Origin: Magnetominusculus dajiuhuensis
GTDB lineage: Bacteria > Nitrospirota > Thermodesulfovibrionia > Thermodesulfovibrionales > Magnetobacteriaceae
Length of the DNA stretch: 8,753 bases
Direction of reading: 5' to 3'
Assembly: GCF_046044395.1 (NCBI RefSeq)
Contig: NZ_JBJUSG010000139.1
Span: forward strand, 1-8,753
Shown: one piece after another, positions 1 to 5,833 of the stretch
How the letters are laid out: each line of letters starts with the position of its first letter
Position numbering within the stretch: the stretch's first letter is position 1
Notes under the pieces: model-generated
Told to the model about the DNA's origin: nothing
The model's input: only the letters and a program-made list of their open reading frames with translations
Database searches by the model: none
Made by a program: the position numbers and the translations under genes

Positions 1-50
1 AATAGGACATTTCTATTTTGGTAAGAATAGGACATTTCTACTTTGGTACG
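1..50. repeat. Two tandem copies of a 25-bp repeat
   Basis: Positions 1-25 and 26-50 are the same 25-bp unit, beginning AATAGGACATTTCTA, with two differences (16 versus 41 and 24 versus 49). The array may continue to the left of the window. Short repeated motifs of this kind occur at the ends of some insertion sequences, for example the IS21 and IS481 types, where the transposase binds. No transposase gene is visible here, so the mobile-element reading is inference. Confidence 0.75.
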
Positions 51-96
51 ACAGACAGCCCAAATAGACTTGTGATATGCAGGACAGATATGTTAC

Positions 97-110
97 AGTG
101 GCTAACCACT
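97..110. repeat. Small hairpin upstream of the 59-residue ORF
   Basis: AGTGG (97-101) and CCACT (106-110) form a perfect 5-bp stem around a CTAA loop. It lies 9 bases before the Shine-Dalgarno sequence at 120-124. No T-run follows, so it is not an intrinsic terminator. It could affect translation of the ORF at 131, but it is short enough to be chance. Confidence 0.3.
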
Positions 111-119
111 AAAACTTAT

Positions 120-124
120 GGAGG
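120..124 (+). promoter_or_regulatory. Shine-Dalgarno site of the 59-residue ORF
   Basis: GGAGG stands six bases before the ATG at 131. This near-ideal match and spacing is the main reason to accept the short ORF as a gene. Confidence 0.65.
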
Positions 125-130
125 CTATTT

Positions 131-310
131 ATGGTTAGTAATGTAAGCGTCATAAACGGTGATCCACTTGCGACACTCAAGGCCTTTCACTCACAGGTAA
201 AGGCTGAAGTCGTTCAGGGCGCAGCTCAAACCACGCCACCGGCCCAGAATGTCAAGCCTACAAACAATAACCCTGAAGGCACAGGGAGTAAGGTTAATCT
301 ATACGCCTGA
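131..310 (+). CDS. Unrecognised 59-residue protein
   Basis: This short ORF starts with ATG and ends with TGA, and it has a strong GGAGG six bases upstream. The product has no cysteine, no membrane segment and no signal peptide. Its first half (MVSNVSVINGDPLATLKAF onward) could form an amphipathic helix. From about residue 33 it becomes rich in Pro, Thr, Gln and Asn and is probably disordered. It ends in GSKVNLYA, a sharply defined tail after a flexible linker. I do not recognise the family. The gene stands alone, with a repeat array upstream and a non-coding segment with nested inverted repeats downstream, and faces away from the edge. It could instead be a chance ORF; the ribosome binding site argues against that, and codon statistics cannot settle so short a gene. 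Confidence 0.55.
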   Translation: MVSNVSVINGDPLATLKAFHSQVKAEVVQGAAQTTPPAQNVKPTNNNPEGTGSKVNLYA

Positions 311-593
311 GAAAACAACCAAATGGCTTAACAGGATAGCCACAGGTAGTCTTATATTTTGCAGTGCTTGGGCTTAATAGAAAAGCGCAAGGGCGTGGTT
401 TGTAGCGCGTCTGACGCAAGGTGTGCGGTATTGTAGTGGAATCCGATTGTCGTCCCCACCGCACACACGCTGGAGCCGATTATATTAAGCTGCTCATTTT
501 TAGAAAGTTTGGGCTATCCGGCAAAGGATTGATTTCAAGGGTATGGGAATCCATATCAAGGGCTAATGTGCTATTGGCAAGGATTTTAAACTC
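311..593. other. Gene-free segment with several inverted repeats
   Basis: Neither strand has an ORF above about 25 codons with an ordinary start. The segment contains the nested inverted repeats described separately at 361-495. It also has a 5-bp inverted repeat TGGCT/AGCCA (324-328, 338-342), followed eight bases later by a T-rich stretch, which makes a poor terminator. A further hairpin TATGG-GAAT-CCATA lies at 542-555. On the minus strand, codons after the TAA of the membrane-protein gene stay open to another TAA at 480-482, without a plausible start. Confidence 0.5.
361..495. ncRNA. Possible structured RNA, strand undetermined
   Basis: Nested complementary segments suggest a folded RNA. 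The outer helix is GCTTAATA (372-379) with TATTAAGC (483-490), 8 bp and perfect. Inside it AGCG (404-407) can pair with CGCT (468-471), and GTGTGCGGT (421-429) pairs with ACCGCACAC (458-466), 9 bp and perfect. Small local hairpins GCGC-AAGG-GCGT (385-396, one G-U pair) and GCGT-CTG-ACGC (407-417, competing with the AGCG helix) fill the left side. The hairpins are G+C-rich while the outer helix is A+T-rich. I do not recognise SRP RNA, 6S RNA, tmRNA, RNase P RNA or a known riboswitch. An IS end or decayed DNA could also give inverted repeats. Confidence 0.3.
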
Positions 594-971
594 TTAGTGC
601 TCCCTTAGCGAGCGCGCCACAAGCCCTATTCCCCCGACGAGCATTGTGAGCATCAGTAGTGTATTAAACAGGCTTGTCGGGCGGAAGTAGATGTCGAGGC
701 GGGTGATTATACCAACTAATATTATTAAGCCCCCGCCCAGCGTCAGGACCCAGCCGACAATCGAGCCGCCATTAAAAAACAATATCCCTATCCCGAATAA
801 CAACGGGATTAACGTCATCCCAAAGGCCGAGTGCCCCCATATGTACCAGCCGCCTGAACTCACAATCACGTGATTCAAAAGTAAATAACCGCCCACAATG
901 ACCATTATAAGGCCCATTAAGAAACTGCCTATGCCGCCCGATGTCCCACCAGCACCTCTAACTTTGGCCAT
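594..971 (-). CDS. Small four-helix membrane protein, conserved hypothetical
   Basis: The 125-residue product is almost entirely membrane-embedded. Hydrophobic segments lie at about residues 14-34, 50-67, 70-90 and 100-118, with a glycine-rich N-terminal stretch (GAGGTSGGIGS) before the first. A conserved-looking patch, IYFRPTSLFNT at about 94-104, joins the last two helices, and the C-terminus is basic (ARSLREH). I know of no assigned function. The reading frame is open further upstream, but the start chosen is the ATG of MAKVRG, because AGGAGGGGG lies about nine bases before it and the longer version would overlap the upstream gene. It starts 23 bases after the stop of the preceding gene, so the two are probably co-transcribed and may work together. 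Confidence 0.7.
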   Translation of the reverse strand: MAKVRGAGGTSGGIGSFLMGLIMVIVGGYLLLNHVIVSSGGWYIWGHSAFGMTLIPLLFGIGILFFNGGSIVGWVLTLGGGLIILVGIITRLDIYFRPTSLFNTLLMLTMLVGGIGLVARSLREH

Positions 972-980
972 CTTTTTATA

Positions 981-989
981 ACCCCCTCC
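981..989 (-). promoter_or_regulatory. Shine-Dalgarno site fixing the membrane-protein start
   Basis: On the minus strand this reads GGAGGGGGT, about nine bases before the ATG at 971. It decides the start in favour of MAKVRG over the longer reading that begins at 1079. Confidence 0.6.
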
Positions 990-994
990 TGATT

Positions 995-1393
995 TTATTT
1001 CCAATCGGCACCCGTCCATGTCTTTTTGTAGGTTCGCAGCGCGTACGCACAGAGTAAGAGTTGCTCCATTGAAGTCCACCGCCGCCTTGTGTCATCGTCC
1101 ACAACGCTCAGAAACTCGTTCAGCATTTGGATTACCGCAAGCGGTTCGGTGATGTTGAGCAGTTCCTGCAACTGGTCCTGCCGCGGCAGCCACACGGCCT
1201 TTGACCGTTTGAATCCCTGATTCATTACGTCTATCAGCACCTTGTCATCAACAAGCGATATGCTGGCGCTGACGTCTCTGGTTGCGAACACGGCGCTTTT
1301 GTCGCAGTAAAAATCTCCATACGCGACATTCCATATCTGCTGAATGAATACCGCCTTTTCGCACATCCCGATATACGCGGGTGAGAAGTCCAT
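995..1393 (-). CDS. Unrecognised 132-residue soluble protein, possibly phage-like
   Basis: The product has no membrane segment or signal peptide. It opens with MDFSPAYIGMCEKAVFIQ, contains an aromatic stretch WNVAYGDFYCDK at about residues 21-32, then WLPRQDQLQELL at about 68-79, and closes with a patch containing WTSMEQLLLCAYALRTYKKTW. The WLPRQDQLQ and TSMEQL patterns recall small hypothetical proteins carried by phages. That is an impression from memory and not a family assignment. It is the first gene of a two-gene unit with the membrane protein at 594-971. A GGAGG lies about eleven bases before the ATG, rather far but usable. An overlapping ORF in another frame (1234-1449) looks like a shadow. 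Confidence 0.6.
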   Translation of the reverse strand: MDFSPAYIGMCEKAVFIQQIWNVAYGDFYCDKSAVFATRDVSASISLVDDKVLIDVMNQGFKRSKAVWLPRQDQLQELLNITEPLAVIQMLNEFLSVVDDDTRRRWTSMEQLLLCAYALRTYKKTWTGADWK

Positions 1394-1498
1394 CTTATAT
1401 GCCGCCTCCGATAGTGTCCGGCAATTGCCACTTCATTAATATATAACAAAACCCGGGCAAATTAACAGACGCGCGACGAGGCAATATCGCAAGCGGTC

Positions 1499-1517
1499 AA
1501 AAAAAAATGCCAAAAAA
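1499..1517 (+). promoter_or_regulatory. A-tracts upstream of the 1589 gene promoter
   Basis: Nine A residues at 1499-1507 and six at 1512-1517 lie just upstream of the proposed -35 at 1522. A-tracts in this position can act as an UP element for the RNA polymerase alpha subunit or bend the DNA. This is inferred from position only. Confidence 0.3.
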
Positions 1518-1521
1518 CCGA

Positions 1522-1551
1522 TTGTCAAAATCAACTGGTAAATGTTATCAT
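1522..1551 (+). promoter_or_regulatory. Sigma-70-type promoter of the 1589 gene
   Basis: TTGTCA (1522-1527) matches the -35 consensus at five of six bases, and TATCAT (1546-1551) matches the -10 at five of six, with an 18-base spacer. Transcription would start near 1558, giving a leader of about 30 bases that includes AAGGAG at 1573-1578. Confidence 0.5.
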
Positions 1552-1588
1552 TTCCTATCTTTGAAAAGCGATAAGGAGAAATCGAAAA

Positions 1589-2296
1589 ATGGCGAAATTC
1601 GACGATCTAATTAACACGGTAGGGAAGTTTGTGGACATGCAGAAAGGTACGTGGGACCATTTGGAATGGGAGAGGCTGGTGTCGAAGGTGCAGCGTATGG
1701 GTTATGAGATGTCAGGCGACATCGTATATAACCTTGGCACGACAGTGGAATCACTCAAGAAATTGTATTTTTCTAAGACGAGCAAAGATGAGATGCTCAG
1801 GATTGTTACCGATGTCCCTAAGGGTATTGCCCGCTTTATAGAGGAGACCAGGGGGATGTGGGAACATGCCGATTGGTTGAGGCTGCTGGAGGACATGGAA
1901 AAAGTTGGTATTGCTATCTCGGAAGATACACAGAGATACATCGGCGATATGCTTGAGGCATCAAGGCGTCTTTATGGCGCACCTCACAAAGAACCGGTAT
2001 TTGAGCTAAAACCAGATGTAGTGAAACCAGCCCCGATTGAAGCAAAAAGGCCGGTTGAGGTTGAGGTGAAAGAGCCGGTTGAGTCCGTGAAGCCAGACAG
2101 TGCGGAAGCGAAGAAGCCTGCGGCCGAAGTAAAAAAGCCCTACGAGACAGAGGTGAAAAAATACATCGCGGCCGAGGTAAAAAAGTCTGTCAAAGTTGCA
2201 GCCGATAAGGCCGAAAAGAAGACGGTCACATCCAAGGCTGCCCCTAAAAGCGATGAGGAGCCTAAAGCAAAAAGGCCATACAAGAAAAGAAGCTGA
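1589..2296 (+). CDS. Duplicated Trp-rich module with a lysine-rich tail, unknown function
   Basis: The 235-residue protein has two parts. Residues about 12-60 and 79-129 are an internal duplication with an exact 69-residue period: each copy has GxW(D/E)HxxWxRL (W22/W27 and W91/W96), a helical middle, and ends in two basic residues plus LY (KKLY, RRLY). Residues about 134-235 are a low-complexity tail of Lys, Glu, Ala, Val and Pro with repeated AEVKK-like units, finishing in the basic KRPYKKRS. There is no signal peptide or membrane segment. AAGGAG lies ten bases before the ATG, behind a good promoter. Lys/Ala/Pro tails of this kind occur in histone H1-like nucleoid proteins and in some phasin-like granule proteins. 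Either role is possible, and neither is shown. I do not recognise the globular module. Confidence 0.75.
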   Translation: MAKFDDLINTVGKFVDMQKGTWDHLEWERLVSKVQRMGYEMSGDIVYNLGTTVESLKKLYFSKTSKDEMLRIVTDVPKGIARFIEETRGMWEHADWLRLLEDMEKVGIAISEDTQRYIGDMLEASRRLYGAPHKEPVFELKPDVVKPAPIEAKRPVEVEVKEPVESVKPDSAEAKKPAAEVKKPYETEVKKYIAAEVKKSVKVAADKAEKKTVTSKAAPKSDEEPKAKRPYKKRS

Positions 2297-2411
2297 AAAA
2301 AGGGCAGGGTAGGCGTAAGTAAGGCAGACATTCAAATAGCTCGATTCGGCGGCGTGGTTCAGCAGGTGTGTCGGGGCAAGCGCACTATGACAGGATGTGG
2401 TCGTGTCTTAT

Positions 2412-2428
2412 TCTGTCATTCCTGCGAA
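2412..2428. repeat. Partial REP-like element, first copy
   Basis: This 17-base stretch, TCTGTCATTCCTGCGAA, is identical to 2569-2585. The complementary right arm found in the other copy is missing, so this is a half element. Its left part can instead pair with ATGACAG at 2387-2393. Confidence 0.6.
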
Positions 2429-2570
2429 CAGACTGTGTCATAATTATTTTTTACAAAAAAAGTCAAAACATGTAATACACATAGTTATATGCCTATCACT
2501 GTATTGGCATTTCGACCTATGACTTTTTTCTAATAACGAAATTAGGTCAAAGATTACATATTCTTTGGTC

Positions 2571-2598
2571 TGTCATTCCTGCGAAAGCAGGAATCCAG
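2571..2598. repeat. REP-like palindromic element, complete copy
   Basis: ATTCCTGC (2575-2582) and GCAGGAAT (2587-2594) form a perfect 8-bp stem closed by a GAAA tetraloop, flanked by TGTC and CCAG. Dispersed palindromes starting GTCATTCC and ending GGAATCC are common between genes of many bacteria. No T-run follows on either strand, so it is not a standard terminator, although it lies 3' of two convergent genes and could protect mRNA ends. Confidence 0.75.
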
Positions 2599-2643
2599 TT
2601 ATTTTAAGCATAGAACAACATATCATATGTTTGAAACTTACTC

Positions 2644-3231
2644 TCAGTCCAAAAATGGGATGTTTACAAAAAGAAAGAAACCGTTAAGCACCATGAATAT
2701 CCCGGTGAGGGCTGAACACACAGACGTGTAAAACACGGGGTGCGAGTGCGAAATAATCGCCACCGAGGCAAGGACTATGGCAATCTGAAGCAGCACCTCC
2801 GCATATTCAAAGTAGGGGTCTTTCTTGCTGTTTTTGTCGCGTTCAATTGAGATTTCTCTGGCCTTGTGCTCAATTTCCTGTTTTTCCTTGCTGAAGCGGG
2901 CCTCCTCCTCTGAGAATGTCCTTATTGTAGATTCGTATTTTTCTACAATTGCTGGCTTCATTGTATCTTTCATCTCAAGAAGGTGTGCCTCAAGGACTTG
3001 TCTTTGAATCTTATCCGCATGTTCTCTGGTGGCCTTCGACTGGTAATATGCCCACTGGTTGGATGCCTCTTGTGAGGCGACCAGAAGCCCCTTCATCGCG
3101 TGGCTTCCACCTAATGAGGCGATGGCAAGAAACACGGCGTATAGGGCGGTGACAAGGGCGATTCTCTTTGAGAATCTATCGTTTCTCTTTTCTTTGAGTT
3201 CTTCGGGATTCGGTATCTCTATCTCTTCCAT
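2644..3231 (-). CDS. DUF4337-type membrane protein
   Basis: The 195-residue product matches what I know of the DUF4337 family: a charged N-terminus, one membrane helix at about residues 23-41, a conserved patch with WAYYQSKATREH at 60-71, a charged helical region of about 95-135 likely to be a coiled coil, and two more hydrophobic segments near 144-161 and 168-190. The family's function is unknown to me. It is the last gene of the bamD operon, starting 35 bases after the radical SAM stop. The Shine-Dalgarno sequence before its ATG is weak (a GGGGCGGG stretch at about ten bases), so translation may depend on the upstream gene. Family assignment is by motif memory. Confidence 0.75.
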   Translation of the reverse strand: MEEIEIPNPEELKEKRNDRFSKRIALVTALYAVFLAIASLGGSHAMKGLLVASQEASNQWAYYQSKATREHADKIQRQVLEAHLLEMKDTMKPAIVEKYESTIRTFSEEEARFSKEKQEIEHKAREISIERDKNSKKDPYFEYAEVLLQIAIVLASVAIISHSHPVFYTSVCSALTGIFMVLNGFFLFVNIPFLD

Positions 3232-3266
3232 AATCTTATACCCGCCCCGACCATAGTTTTAGCGGT

Positions 3267-4673
3267 TTACGCGGTAACATGCGTCTCGGGGCAGTCCAGT
3301 ACGCCGCTCAGGGCGGCAAAGTAGTCCTTCGCCTCATCAAGGGCCTCCCTGACGGCCTTCTTCCCGTAAAACCCGACCGCAACGTGAAAGAAATCGAGCT
3401 TCGCCACATGTTTTGCGATGTATTTCCACGAGTAAAAACGCCCCATTGCCTTAAATGTCTCCATGTGCAGTGTCTGCGGCTTCATAAGCGTAGGTTTATA
3501 TATAACATGATGGGCGTCGTACTTGCTCCAGTCGGTATGAAGAAGCCTGCCTGATTCCTGCATCTCAAAGAAAAATGGGGTGCCAGGTAAGGGCGTCAGA
3601 ATCATAAACTGAACAGTGTCTATGCCAAGGTTTATCGCGAAGTCCGCCGTCTTTTTAATCGTGTCCACATCGTCGGTGTCAGCGCCAAGGACGAACATCC
3701 CGTGTATCTCAATGCCGTGGGCCTGAACGGTCTTAATACATCTGACGATCTCATCAAGGCTTTGTCCCTTGTTATAACTCTCCAGCGTGACGGGATTGAT
3801 GGATTCAAAACCGATATAGAGCATGTGACAGCCCGAATCGGCAAACAAACGAAGGAGTTCTTCATCTTTCGCCACGTCGGTACGCACCTGCGCCGACCAA
3901 AAAGGTTTGATCTTCTCCGCTATAAGTGCCCTAAGCAGTTCCTTTGTGCGTTTCTTATTTGCTGAAAAATTATCATCAACAAAAAATATGTTTTCCTTCG
4001 TTTTAGCACAGGCGTATTTAATTTCATTAAGTGAATGCTCGACAGAGTTAAAACGGTACTGCCTTCCGAAAACCCTGATAACGGAGCAAAATTTACAGTT
4101 AAACGGGCATCCCCTTGATGTGGAGACAGGATATATCTTCATGCGGTTCCATTCCTGCACCAGCGTAACGTCTGGAATGGGCAGCGAGTCAAGGTCCATA
4201 ACACGACTGCTGTCTGGATTGTGGAGACAGTTTCCGGCGGCATCTTTATATGAAAGCCCGGCTATGGCGTCTATTGAAGGCTTGCCATGCTCAAGGTAAT
4301 CAAACAGCGCGGTGATGGAATGGTCTGCCTCACCACGCAGCACATAATCCACATACGCAAGGGCCTCCTCTGGCAGAAACGTGGTATGTGCCCCGCCCAT
4401 AACTACCGGTATCCCCATAGCCTTAACCCTCTCGGCTATCTTGTATGCCCTGGGCGCGGTCGAGGTTATCGTAGAGATACATACAATGTCGGAGCTTTCG
4501 ATATATGTCCAGTCGGGGCGGCCTACATCCTCAATAAACGCCTTAACTTCATACCCTCTGCCCCTTAGTATCGTAGAAAGCAGTATTGTACCTACCCTCG
4601 GTATCGGAAACTTACTGAATATGTGGTTTCCCGGCGACTTTGCCTCTATGAACGAAATACGTTTAATTTCCAC
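3267..4673 (-). CDS. Radical SAM protein with B12-binding-like N-terminal domain
   Basis: The 468-residue protein has three regions. Residues about 25-130 resemble a cobalamin-binding Rossmann domain (GYEVKAFIEDVG, SDIVCISTITS, VVMGGAHTTFLPEEAL, DYVLRGEAD). The radical SAM core starts at SRGCPFNCKFCS, with the cluster cysteines C189, C193 and C196 in CxxxCxxC, followed by FVDDNF and GFES. The C-terminal part, with LTPLPGTPFF and KPTLMKP, resembles the DUF4070-type tail of such enzymes. The DxHxxG motif that ligates cobalt in classical B12 proteins is absent, so cobalamin binding is uncertain. The substrate is not deducible. The start is GTG, with AGAGAG five bases upstream, 57 bases after trpF. 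BchE and the hopanoid enzymes share this architecture, but nothing here specifies either. Confidence 0.85.
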   Translation of the reverse strand: MEIKRISFIEAKSPGNHIFSKFPIPRVGTILLSTILRGRGYEVKAFIEDVGRPDWTYIESSDIVCISTITSTAPRAYKIAERVKAMGIPVVMGGAHTTFLPEEALAYVDYVLRGEADHSITALFDYLEHGKPSIDAIAGLSYKDAAGNCLHNPDSSRVMDLDSLPIPDVTLVQEWNRMKIYPVSTSRGCPFNCKFCSVIRVFGRQYRFNSVEHSLNEIKYACAKTKENIFFVDDNFSANKKRTKELLRALIAEKIKPFWSAQVRTDVAKDEELLRLFADSGCHMLYIGFESINPVTLESYNKGQSLDEIVRCIKTVQAHGIEIHGMFVLGADTDDVDTIKKTADFAINLGIDTVQFMILTPLPGTPFFFEMQESGRLLHTDWSKYDAHHVIYKPTLMKPQTLHMETFKAMGRFYSWKYIAKHVAKLDFFHVAVGFYGKKAVREALDEAKDYFAALSGVLDCPETHVTA

Positions 4674-4730
4674 TCAATCTCTCTTTTATTGATCTTACCA
4701 CATTAATGACAGTTTATGCAAGCTGTTTTT

Positions 4731-5351
4731 TTATAGAGCCGTTTTTTTTGCCCTCTCTATAAACTGTCTCATCCTGACGTGGTCTTTTTTCCCTTTGGAT
4801 GCCTCAACGCCTGAGCTTACGTCAACCGCATAGGGGGAGACCTTTCTTACGGCGGCCTCAATATTGTCAGGGTTTAACCCACCGGAGAGGATTATATTGC
4901 CGAACTGGCGCGCCTCCACGGCTATCTCCCAGTTGAAGAGCTTGCCCGTGCCGCCGAATGAATCCTCGGCGTATGCGTCGAGAAGGAATGCCGTTACCCA
5001 TACATCGAACTTTGACAGCGGCTCAAGGTCTGTGAAATCCCTAATTCGAAACGCCTTTATGACCTTTGGCCAGAACGCGGCCATCTCCGGCGGTTCGCTG
5101 CCGTGGAGCTGGACGACGTCAAAACCAGCGGCCTCCTTGATTTTATTAATTTTTTTCTCTGTCTCGTCAACAAATACCCCTACGGTTGTGATAAATGGCG
5201 GTAACACCTCAATTATCTCGGCGGCCGTCTCCGGCGTTATATGCCGGGGGCTTTTATCGTAGAATACGAAACCGAGGGCGTCGGCGCCAAAATCAACCGC
5301 CGCCATAGCATCTCTCATATTTGTAATGCCACAAATCTTTACCCTTATCAT
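4731..5351 (-). CDS. trpF: Phosphoribosylanthranilate isomerase
   Basis: TrpF converts N-(5-phosphoribosyl)anthranilate to the carboxyphenylamino-deoxyribulose phosphate in tryptophan synthesis, in the cytosol. The 206-residue length is usual for a single-domain TIM-barrel TrpF. Visible hallmarks are VKICGITN with the catalytic base Cys7, GADALGFVF, SPRHI, VQLHG, LLDAY with the general acid Asp125, the phosphate-binding LSGGLNPDNI (155-164), and VDVSSGVE (176-183). Its ATG overlaps the moaC stop as ATGA, so the two are translationally coupled. No other trp gene is in the window. The coding strand has an A8 tract near its 3' end, within the last few codons. Confidence 0.96.
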   Translation of the reverse strand: MIRVKICGITNMRDAMAAVDFGADALGFVFYDKSPRHITPETAAEIIEVLPPFITTVGVFVDETEKKINKIKEAAGFDVVQLHGSEPPEMAAFWPKVIKAFRIRDFTDLEPLSKFDVWVTAFLLDAYAEDSFGGTGKLFNWEIAVEARQFGNIILSGGLNPDNIEAAVRKVSPYAVDVSSGVEASKGKKDHVRMRQFIERAKKTAL

Positions 5352-5833
5352 AACCGCCTCTCAAATTGGCCGCTTTTGCCGCCCGTTTTTTTTATCAGCA
5401 TAATGCCTGTTAACTCCATTTCCTTATCAACGGCCTTACACATGTCATAAATAGTCAATAACGCGGTAGTGGCCGCTGTAATGGCCTCCATCTCCACGCC
5501 GGTTTGGCCTACGGTCTTTACGGTGGCCACTGCCTCTATTGATTTTCTTTCGTCGTCTATCAGAAATTCAATTTTTATAGACGTAATTATTATGGGGTGG
5601 CACATGGGTATGAGGTTAGACGTCTGTTTTGCCCCCATTATGCCGGCAATGCGTGCCGTTGAAAGGACATCTCCCTTTGGCAGGCCGCCTGTTTTTACGA
5701 GCGACAAGGTTGCCGCCGCCATTGTTATCGAACCCGCGGCCACGGCCTCCCTGCGGGTTGCGGCCTTTTCTGTGACATCCACCATCCTCGCGTTTCCCAA
5801 CTCATCTATGTGCGTAAGGTTTTTTTTCTCCAT
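5348..5833 (-). CDS. moaC: Cyclic pyranopterin monophosphate synthase
   Basis: MoaC makes cyclic pyranopterin monophosphate from the product of MoaA, an early step of molybdenum cofactor synthesis. The 161-residue protein carries the family landmarks: LTHID and MVDVTEK at the N-terminus, KGDVLSTARIAGIMGAKQTS with Lys53, PMCHP with His79, TGVEMEA with Glu114 and Glu116, and DMCKAVDK with Asp130 and Lys133. These align with the E. coli active-site residues at an offset of two. The ATG used here overlaps the stop of the preceding gene as TGATG. A GTG one codon upstream (5836) is equally possible and has slightly better spacing to AGGGA. moaA and the other moa genes are not nearby. A8 tracts occur just after the start and near the end of the coding strand. 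Confidence 0.96.
   Translation of the reverse strand: MEKKNLTHIDELGNARMVDVTEKAATRREAVAAGSITMAAATLSLVKTGGLPKGDVLSTARIAGIMGAKQTSNLIPMCHPIIITSIKIEFLIDDERKSIEAVATVKTVGQTGVEMEAITAATTALLTIYDMCKAVDKEMELTGIMLIKKTGGKSGQFERRL

Larger units (their letters stand above)
2297..2643. other. Gene-free segment between convergent genes, with repeats
   Basis: This segment separates the convergent genes ending at 2296 and 2644, and I see no credible ORF in it. It is A+T-rich from about 2435 to 2570. It contains REP-like elements at 2412-2428 and 2571-2598, an inverted repeat ATGACAG/CTGTCAT (2387-2393, 2413-2419), a T6-AC-A6 palindrome (2447-2460), ATGCC/GGCAT (2489-2493, 2506-2510) and GACCTA/TAGGTC flanking 2520-2545. 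No hairpin followed by a clear T-run on the appropriate strand serves as an intrinsic terminator for either gene. Confidence 0.5.

Noticed and set aside
361..495. A tRNA, SRP RNA, 6S RNA or known riboswitch
   Set aside because: The pairing pattern and the expected conserved loops of these RNAs are not present.
480..554. A 25-codon minus-strand ORF downstream of the membrane-protein gene
   Set aside because: It is too short, has no Shine-Dalgarno sequence, and overlaps the inverted repeats; it could be random open frame.
972..1079. Longer N-terminus for the membrane protein, starting at 1079
   Set aside because: It overlaps the 3' part of the upstream gene, adds 36 residues of uncharacteristic sequence, and ignores the strong Shine-Dalgarno sequence at 981-989.
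2006..2335. Minus-strand ORFs opposite the lysine-rich tail
   Set aside because: The Phe/Leu-rich products are what the complement of a Lys/Glu-rich repeat gives; no ribosome binding site or domain supports them.
2575..2594. The hairpin as an intrinsic terminator for the DUF4337 gene or the 1589 gene
   Set aside because: The stem is strong, but no T-run follows it on either strand, and the sequence matches a dispersed repeat type.
2297..2643. A CRISPR array in the repeat-bearing intergenic region
   Set aside because: The repeats occur only twice, are palindromic, and are separated by 140 bases without regular spacing.
3907..4299. A 130-codon plus-strand ORF opposite the radical SAM gene
   Set aside because: It is antisense to a gene with clear motifs, lacks a ribosome binding site, and its product has no recognisable domain.
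4864..5262. A 132-codon plus-strand ORF opposite trpF
   Set aside because: It is the complementary-frame shadow of a well-supported trpF gene.
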